Source of the DNA: Hepsetus odoe
Taxonomy: Eukaryota; Chordata; Actinopteri; Characiformes; Hepsetidae
Direction: 5' to 3'
DNA length: 64,000 nucleotides
Assembly (NCBI GenBank): GCA_017165825.1
Contig: CM029369.1
Location: 12,006,211 to 12,070,210, forward strand
Position numbers and translations under genes: made by a program. The notes under the pieces were generated by a model, which made no database searches, was not told the origin of the DNA, and was given only the letters and a program-made list of their open reading frames with translations. Positions 57,091 through 64,000 of the stretch are shown piece after piece. Within the stretch, counting starts at the first letter, position 1. Each line of letters starts with the position of its first letter.

Positions 57091-60000
57091 GTGAGTAGTA
57101 ACTGAAGGCCTCTTCGCTGGCAGGTAAAGAGCTGTGGGCGCAGAAGGAGCGCCGCTGTGCTTGTGTTTGTGCTGCTCGCGGTAATGGCAGCGTTCAGAAG
57201 TTAACCTGGAGCGTCAGTGTCGGACCTGTGAAGAAATCTTTTGAACGGCTGCTTAGTGAGCAAGCTGTGTGTCTCTACTGCGACCTCTGGGAGTTGTCAT
57301 TCCTCTTTTCTTCCACAAAACCCAATTAAGCGGCAGCAAACCTCTAGTATGTCTTCATTTCCTTAAAACTGAGAGGAGGAGGCGGCCTGGCTTGTTCATT
57401 GAGGCCAGCTTGGTCACGAGATGGTTACTGGACGTTTCCACAAATGTGAACCAGAGAGGAAGCGAGGTTATGGCACTGGCTGCACGTACACAACACTCAG
57501 ATAGTGCTGTCTGTGAACGGCAGGCTTCAGCCTCAGTGAAGACAAGCTCAGGCAGAGCCTGAAACCCAACAAGCGAGATGCACTGCTATGATGCTCCACC
57601 GTGTTAACCTTAACCCTCCTGCCCACAGATTGTCCAGCTGATGGAAACACGTGGGTGCCCTTTGGCCAGAGCTGCTACTATTTCGTACATGGGGAACAGG
57701 ACGGTGCCAAGAGTCACACCTTCGAACAAGCCAAGGAGATGTGCAGAGGCTCAGGTACCAATCTCTGGGTGTTCACCCCTCCTAGTTTCAACACATTCTC
57801 CATGAGTTGGCCTGGTTGTGAACTCCTGTGAACTCACTGTTCTTCATGTTTTCTAGCCCTGCTGACAGTCAATAGTGCTGAGGAAAACAAATTCATTGCT
57901 GACTACAGTGTGAAATTGTGGAAAGGCGACATCGATGTCTGGCTGGGGATGTACTATAGCAGTGACGGTAACTACAGATTGTGTTGTGTATCATTTTGTA
58001 AGGACTAGTGTGTTGCATCCAAGCTCTGGATCTGTGCAAGTTGGAGTCAAATGATCAGAGGCATCTTAACTCCTCAAACTAAGAGCCAACAGCCAGGAGC
58101 CTGTAGAGGCACAATTAGTATTTGGTATACTTTAAGGAGATACTTTAACAAAAAAAGATGTAAGAAATTTACAGAATTAAAAGATGGTGTTTCCCAAGAG
58201 CTCTTGAGACACCCGGAAAAAAAAACTAAATGCGCTGTTGCCGTGAAATGGTTGTGAAGCACATCGTTTTTAGTTCTTTTTTAAAGTGGATTACTGGACT
58301 CAGATTACAGTTTTTCTCCTTTCACATGCAGCTGGAATGTAGATGAGTGGGTTTAATCTTCTCATAAGCAGGGCCTGTCTGAATTCAAAACAGATTTTTT
58401 AATGTATAGTTGTTGCTGTTATAGCTGTGAGTTTTATAGAATAGTAGATTAGGTTTAAAAGAATTCAGAATAAACAGGTACTGGTTTAAACACTTCCAGC
58501 TGTGCAGTGTAAAGGGATTCACAACATCACAACATCAGGACACCTGTGCTTCTCTGAGAATTGTCTAGAATTTCAGGCGATTAAAAAAAAGAGAGATAAA
58601 AAATGTAATTACGATCCATACCTTCTATTCTATATCTATACCTTCTATTAAACAGATACTCATTCAGGCAGCTTAGTTAGAGGAGAACAAACTGAACAAA
58701 GAACAGGAGACCTGAAACTAAAAGTGAAGCTTATGTTACTTTGACCTTATTGATTTTTCACTCCAGTTGCATTTTATCTCTGTCTTTTTTAGAGGATGAT
58801 TTTAAATGGAATGATGAGTCACCTCTGACCTTTAAGAACTGGGAGGAGGGTGCTGAAGAAGATTCGGAAGTGCCACTGATCGACACTTGTGTGATGCTGC
58901 ACGTTGCCTCGGGGAAGTGGGAGAATGTCAGCTGCCTTGAACAGCACATGAATGGGGTGGTGTGTAAAACAGCCCAGAGTAAGGCCACATATTATTTTAA
59001 ATGAAGTTTCTGTTGTCCCTTTGCAATCAGTTAATATATTGCTTATATTTTTAAAAATATGAAAAATTATGAAAAACTCTTCCTTATAAACTGTAGCTGC
59101 AGGGTGCACTTAATCAGAAATAGCTGAAAAAATGGTGTGAAGTATCTAGGCACCAGGAGGCGCTGTTGCTAAGGGAGGATTTGCTTATTTACAGTGTGTC
59201 TGTTCGTTTAACCTTTTATCACGTTTATATTTTGCATGTTTTTTTCAGGTAGGTTAATGCAAAATGACCAAAAAGGCATGTTCATTTATTTACACACTGT
59301 TTTTAAAAGTTAGGTGTCTTCCAACTGTGTTGTTTATAACAGCATTGTCTAATGAGATACTTATCAGTACTTTATATATTGCATTTGTTTTGCAGAGGTA
59401 TTAGAGCCTGTGAAAAAGAGTAAGTAAATACCTTTTTTAACAATTTACATATTTATATAACAATAACAACAATCGTCACTGAAAACAACATTGAAACCAC
59501 TGACACATGAATAGCACTGATCATTGCAATGGTGCCTGTCAAGCAAGTAATTTGTCACTTTCTGAAGTTGTTGTGTTGGAAGCAGAAAAAATTAGCAAGC
59601 ACAAGGATCTAAGCAAGGATTCCTTAACAAGAATCAAATTATGATGCCTAGAAAAACATCAGAGCAGCTCAAAATGGCTGGGCTAGTCGGTGTTCCTGGG
59701 ATGCAGTGGTTTCAGTTGATCAGAATAGGTTCAGAGTGGACAGGGGACAAGGGCACCCAAAGTTCATTATTATGCTTCAGAAGCAAAGGGTAGTCTGTTT
59801 GACCCCATACCACACTCGTTTTCTGGGCTGCTTGTCCTAATTAGGGTCGCGGGGGGATGCTTGAGTCCATCCCAGCTCACACAGGGCGAAGGACGGGGAC
59901 ACACCCTGGACAGGTCGCCAGCCTATCCCAGGGAGGAGTGAACCGAGGACGGCACCTTACACTAGAAGTACTGTTACACAAATTGTTGAAGAAGCTCTAT

Positions 60001-61278
60001 ACTGGTGATTATTAAAAGGTGTCCAAACAGGCACATGTGAGACCATGTCATAGGGAACTATGTGCCCATGCTGTCTTCATTCTCTGATGAAAGTGGGCAC
60101 ATGAACGTCAGAATTGGACCATGGAGTAATGAAAAAAATAAGGCCTGGTTTAATGAATCTTTTTTTTTTTTTTTGCCACATGGGAAGAGATGGAACTAGG
60201 ATGTACTGTGGGGGAAAAATAGCTGAGTCAGTGTCATGCTTTGGCCAATATCACAACTTTGGGTTTTGGTATTCATGTGGATGTTACTGTGACACATAGC
60301 ACTTCCCTAAGTGTTGTAGACCAAGGACAGCCCTTCATGGCAGCAGTATTCCTTAACAGCAGTGGCCTCTGTCTGATATATAAAATATAGAAAATTTGCA
60401 ATACTGCAAAATCTGTTCAGTGATGATATGAGGAACAGGAAAAAGAGTTCAAGGAACCAAGTAACCTTCTTCCCATAGTACATCCTGGTTCCATCTGTTA
60501 AACAGATAAGTGATGCACTCAGCCATATGCATTTTGAAAGGGAAAATGTGATGGATTAAACCATGCCACCTCTTTTTCCATTGCTCCATGTTAAAGTTCT
60601 GATGCTTACATTCCCATTGTGGATATTTTAAGTTGTAGACATGTCAGCATGGACACTTTAATTTGTGCAGCATGTGCAGACCAGATGGGCTATGCTTTGC
60701 AATGCCATTCACTAAACCTGTAAGGGGTTTTAATGTTTTGACTGATTGGCATGAGTATTTGTGATCCCTGCATAATTATTCAGCATCAGTACCTGACTTC
60801 ACTAATGCCCTCGTCCAAATCCTCACAACAATGTCCAGACTTCTTGTGTAAAGTCTCGCCAGTAAAGTAGAAGCTGTTACCGTAGCAAAGCGGATTACAA
60901 ACTCCTTATTAATGCCAAGAAACATTTGATTCAGCAGGACCCCTCAGAAGCTTTAAGACCGTGTAGATGAGAGCAGTATTTGATGATTATGATGATTGTT
61001 GTTTGTACTGCTGCAAACTGACAAGACGACCGATTTGTTAATGAACGTTAATGTGCTCCTTTGTCTTCTACCCAGATGCCAATCCTGTTCTTGCCGCGCT
61101 TGTCATTCTGAGTGTGATTGTGATTCTGGGTGTATCTGCAGTCGTCTGGTTCCTGCAGCAAAAGAACAGCTCTGGTTCTTCCCTGCTTCCCTCCTTTGAG
61201 TACCATCCTCCTTTTGGCATGCCCTCCGCTGATCACACATGCCTGGTGGAGGCTGAAGAAATTGAGGAAATGTCCTAA
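57000..61278 (+). CDS. cd302: CD302 C-type lectin-like receptor (cd302), 6 coding exons
   Basis: CD302 (DCL-1/CLEC13A) is a type I membrane protein linked in mammals to endocytosis, adhesion and migration of myeloid cells. The coding sequence joins 57000-57090, 57629-57754, 57857-57967, 58793-58978, 59396-59419 and 61076-61278: 741 nt, 246 residues, against about 232 in human. All introns are GT-AG. Residues 1 to about 27 form a signal peptide (hydrophobic AALLSLVLLSCL). The C-type lectin-like domain spans about 32-170, with six cysteines (32, 46, 69, 142, 157, 167) as in long-form domains and WLGMYYSSD and FKWND blocks. The Ca2+/sugar motifs EPN or QPD are absent, and WEN (152-154) stands where many lectins have WND, so classical sugar binding is unlikely. 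N154-V-S is a glycosylation sequon. The membrane span is about 184-206, followed by a 40-residue acidic tail. The single domain with its own signal peptide and the position near rbms1 support CD302 rather than a piece of LY75. Confidence 0.93.
57629..57754 (+). CDS. cd302: cd302 coding exon 2
   Basis: Residues 31-71 plus one base of Ser-72's neighbour codon: DCPADGNTWVPFGQSCYYF opens the C-type lectin-like domain and FEQAKEMC forms its first helix. The acceptor is CTGCCCACAG and the donor is TCAG|GTACCA. Confidence 0.93.
57857..57967 (+). CDS. cd302: cd302 coding exon 3
   Basis: ALLTVNSAEENKFIADYSVK, then LWKGDIDVWLGMYYSSD, the second helix and the WLG core strand. The preceding intron is only 102 bp. 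The acceptor is TTTTCTAG and the donor is GACG|GTAACT. Confidence 0.94.
58793..58978 (+). CDS. cd302: cd302 coding exon 4
   Basis: EDDFKWNDESPLTFKNWEEG, an acidic loop, then DTCVMLHVASGKWENVSC and GVVCKTAQ. It carries three of the six domain cysteines and the likely N-glycosylation site. The acceptor is TCTTTTTTAG and the donor is CAGA|GTAAGG. Confidence 0.95.
59396..59419 (+). CDS. cd302: cd302 coding exon 5 (24-nt microexon)
   Basis: Encodes the stalk RVLEPVKK between lectin domain and membrane span. The acceptor is TTTTGCAG and the donor is AAGA|GTAAGT. It enters and leaves in the same phase, so skipping keeps the frame and would only shorten the stalk. Confidence 0.85.
59815..59965 (-). 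mobile_element. SINE fragment (family B/C tail) in cd302 intron 5
   Basis: Reads GCTTGTCCTAATTAGGGTCG, then CACACAGGGCGAAGGACGGG and GGACAGGTCGCCAGCC, matching the tail of the SINE at 10528-10768. The tRNA head is missing. Confidence 0.78.
60010..60460 (+). mobile_element. Tc1/mariner-like transposase remnant in cd302 intron 5
   Basis: Frames with stops read MDHGVMKKIRPGLMN, then a frameshifted WYSCGCYCDT region, then DNA resembling the HVDVT...LFQQDNAPCHTA core of fish Tc1-like elements (around 60270-60400). It breaks off near 60455. It is the same broad family as the minus-strand remnant at 18620-19080. Terminal repeats were not identified. Confidence 0.68.
60470..60740. repeat. Probable DNA-transposon-like repeat fragment, family not assigned
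   Basis: The stretch (CATGCCACCTCTTTTTCC, GATGCTTACATTCCCATTGTG, ending GGTTTTAATGTTTTGACTGA) resembles dispersed teleost repeats that I recall. It follows directly on the Tc1-like remnant. I cannot confirm its family or orientation from this window. Confidence 0.35.
61076..61278 (+). CDS. cd302: cd302 final coding exon 6 (membrane span and tail)
   Basis: NANPVLAALVILSVIVILGV then SAVVWFLQQK is the transmembrane helix. The cytoplasmic tail has a Ser/Pro stretch and ends LVEAEEIEEMS with TAA at 61276-61278. The acceptor is TTCTACCCAG. The tail has no obvious YxxL/V-type endocytosis motif; the acidic C-terminus is its clearest feature. Confidence 0.93.
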
Positions 61279-62490
61279 AGCCCCGTAACCTGGGGCTTAT
61301 GGGTTCTGGTGTGTTTTCAGCCATGCCCCATTAGAGATTAAATGACACTGTGGAAGGGTCCGTACTCTAAGATCATGTTGTTTTACAGCTATGCAGAACT
61401 TAACAAAAGGGGAGTATTCCTTATAGTTAGAAATTATGCTCCATTGACACCTCCTTTAACTTTGGTTGATCCAGAGTTTGTTAAGGATTTATAAGCCTAA
61501 TTTCGAACAGGAAGTAAAGTAATGCACTACGCACTGTTTTTGCAGCTAAAATACTTTGGGCTATTTTTTGTGGAAATTGGAAAAACAGTGTTGTAGATGT
61601 GTCATATCTGTGTCAGTGCTACAGCTCTGTAAGTGTCAATGAAGTAACTAACATTGTGGGAAAAATCGCTAATTATAGATGGTTTATGCTTAAAAATGTT
61701 GTAATGCAAGTGTCTAATTTCCCAAAAGACATTTAAGCTAAAAAGAGAAAGTATTTATCTACCCGTTTTATCAAACTTTTTTTGTGATTCTTGAAAATTG
61801 CACCTATATGCACCTATATTTTTTTCTAGCATTGTTACTCTGTTCCATTGCGAGAGAATATTTGTTTTTTGAGCCAATAATTAATAATGAAAGACATTGT
61901 ATAAAATATAAAATCTTCTAGAGATTCTAAATAGTAGTTTTCAAGTAGTAATTCTACTGTGTAATTATTTCCCTTACTGTGAAAAAGTAGTTCTGATTTG
62001 GAATTTAGGATTGTCAGTTTGACTAATAATTTGTCAAAATATTAGTCAGCGAATATCTGTGGTTTTTCTAAAAATGAAGTGCCTTAGGAATGAAAATGGA
62101 AGGCAGGTCATCTGCAGCTGAAACAGAGCACATATACCTGACTTTTCTTATATTAATTTAATAAATGAAGGATTAGCTTTCTAACATTTTGCACCTGTGT
62201 CTAAAAGAGTGGGATCATACAGCTCACTGGTATTTGTTTGAAATGCTTTTTTCTGCCTCTCTATGTTTCTGTAGGACGTCCAGGCTGCTTGTGTCTGCGT
62301 GTGTCTGTTTGTGTGCATGTATCCGTGTGAGAAGAAAATTCTGCTTTATTCAGGTGAAACAGCTTTTGAGGAAAAATGTAATGTTTTTACTAACTTTTTG
62401 TCCTGTATTTAGAAAATGAGGTCACAGAGAATTCAAGTGTAAATTATTCTGATTTTTGTCCATAAATAAAAGCCATTTTGTAGAAGTAAA
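61279..62490 (+). other. cd302: Inferred cd302 3'UTR
   Basis: Non-coding AT-rich sequence after the stop. AATAAA occurs at 62160-62165 and 62465-62470. The second, in CATAAATAAAAGCC, is the better candidate for the main end. The 76-codon ORF at 62189-62419 has no domain. Confidence 0.6.
62465..62470 (+). terminator. cd302: Probable cd302 polyadenylation signal
   Basis: AATAAA about 1.19 kb after the stop codon, followed by T-rich DNA with TGTTTG. Confidence 0.55.
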
Positions 62491-64000
62491 CCTCAGTTTT
62501 GCTTATGTTTGCATACATTACATTGTTTTGTGCAAAATGTAAGCATACGTGCAAATTATTTGAATCTTACAAAGCTTTAATTCTAAACTTTTACTCTTGA
62601 TATGTTTGTGTGGTTTTTTTTTTTTTTTTTTATTATTCTGTCAGCAGTACATAACTATCATTATCTGATAGATTACATCCTAAAAGTTCCCTGTGTTCAC
62701 TTTATTTGTTATTATACTGAGGTTTACATCAAGTAAAATAGTGGTAAATTTCCATGTTAAACCTATGATTGAGGAAACAGTGATATGAATTAGGACAGCA
62801 TATTGAAGCCAGATTAATTACCCCTTGAGGCATTTATACATCACTGTCAGTGATGCACCCTGGAAGTGTCAGTCTACCTGTTCCATTTCAGCTCCTGCAT
62901 GTCCTGCATATGCCTGCTGAATCTGGAATTGCTGCAGCGCTGTTGCAGCTGTAAGTAAGCTACATGATTACTTATGCCAAAGATAACATAGTAAAAATAA
63001 AGTTTAAAAGTGAAACGTGCTTCAGTTACATTATGGAAAGAACACTTCACACTTTTCCGAGTCAGTCAATAATTGTATGTATAATTGTGAAAAACGATTC
63101 TTTCTTGATGAATTTTGTTTTGCTCTAAAAAAAAAAAAAGGTATTAAAGGGTTTTTCTTTTTTTGTTTCAGCCACTTGATCTTTGTGAGATCTTTGACAT
63201 ATTCTTTAAACCTGGTTTCCATTGTGGTGGGGCACATTATCTTGCAGATGTGTGAAAGAGGTGTGTGTGTGTGTGCACCTATGCATTAGTTACAGTTCTA
63301 TTGATTGTAATTAATCTGTGAGCTGTTCTGCTGCTGGTTCATGAATTTCATGTTTTTTGGCAGGACAGAAAAAAAAGCCCTGTTTGGTGTAATGAGGGAT
63401 TGATGAAATTGGTTTATCATTGATTACGCTAATAACAATTCACCCTCTTTCTTTATTTGTGATGGAAGTGGTTGTTGATTTGAAGTGACGGACTGATGCC
63501 ACTAGAGTGAGCTGTGACTCCAGAAAGATGACACAGTCAGGCAATTAATCTGATCTGATTCTAAAACTGTTCAACAGGAGCTGTTTTAGCCCATTTAGAG
63601 AATTTTCAACGTCCATTAACACACTTTAAATTTTCCAGTGGCTTTTCTATAGTAAGCCTTGTAAGCTGTAGAATAGAAGCCAAATCATGCAAATCGTTCC
63701 CACTTTTATTCCACTGTAAGTCTGGCTACTTGACAAACGCTAAAATAAATGTCACAAATTCAGAACAAGAATTAAATATATCAAAAGCATCAATTCACAG
63801 TGAAATCAATGGAGAATTGCACCAATTTGTCAGAATTTCAGGATGGATCAGTTGCTGGGGAGCAAAGTGAAAATTGTGTTGTAGAGAAAACTTGCAGAAT
63901 TTTTTTTGGAAATGGAAACTGGGGTGCAGTGTAAATTTAAATGTTTTTATTAAATAAAAAAAAAAGATTTTGGGCCAGTCATAGCTTTCCATTCTAATAG
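62491..64000. other. Intergenic region to window end, no gene seen
   Basis: AT-rich DNA with T and A runs (for example 62617-62631) and a short (GT)n near 63260-63275. Short ORFs on both strands lack domains. No exon of the expected next gene was recognised. Confidence 0.5.

Noticed and set aside
60114..60299. 61-codon ORF in cd302 intron 5 as an extra exon
   Set aside because: It matches a degraded Tc1-like transposase, and cd302 exons 5 and 6 join in frame without it.
57000..61278. The lectin gene as the last domain of LY75
   Set aside because: It has its own signal peptide, a single lectin-like domain and the CD302 exon layout. No further lectin domains lie upstream.

Overview
The window is vertebrate nuclear DNA, most likely from a teleost fish. 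The protein-coding content is split into short exons with consensus GT-AG introns. Dinucleotide microsatellites are abundant. The repeats (RTE-type LINE, tRNA-derived SINEs, Tc1/mariner-like elements) are of kinds widespread in fish. There are no operons, CRISPR arrays or prokaryotic signals. I cannot name the species.

Two host genes can be reconstructed, both on the + strand. The first is an RBMS-family gene, best called rbms1, with 13 coding exons from 16511 to 49638. They join without a frame break into a 394-residue protein with two RRM domains. It has a GC-rich promoter/5'UTR with upstream ORFs at about 16100-16510 and a long 3'UTR to about 52710. The second is cd302, with 6 coding exons from 57000 to 61278 encoding 246 residues: signal peptide, one C-type lectin-like domain, one membrane span and an acidic tail. 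It has a TATA-less promoter with two CCAAT boxes and a GC box. The same-strand pairing agrees with the human RBMS1-ITGB6-PLA2R1-LY75-CD302 block, but the three middle genes are absent here.

Layout: 1-4537 holds two head-to-tail decayed RTE-type LINE copies on the minus strand, the second carrying a SINE. 4538-16100 is intergenic, with SINEs, a Tc1-like remnant and microsatellites. 16100-52710 is rbms1, whose introns carry further SINEs, Tc1-like remnants, one 948-bp Tc1-like element with both terminal inverted repeats, a LINE fragment and simple repeats. 52710-56890 is the intergenic spacer with two SINE loci. 56889-62490 is cd302. The rest, to 64000, shows no gene.

The two genes are not known to act together. 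RBMS1 is a cytoplasmic/nuclear single-stranded nucleic-acid-binding protein that acts on AU-rich mRNA. CD302 is an endocytic type I lectin-like receptor of myeloid and liver cells. Nothing in the window looks like a wholly new biological system. The points most worth a second look are the compacted synteny, the modular SINE families with readable insertion history, the dual-CCAAT promoter, the intronic G-/C-tract pair beside rbms1 exon 7, and several gene-free blocks that look like regulatory DNA.
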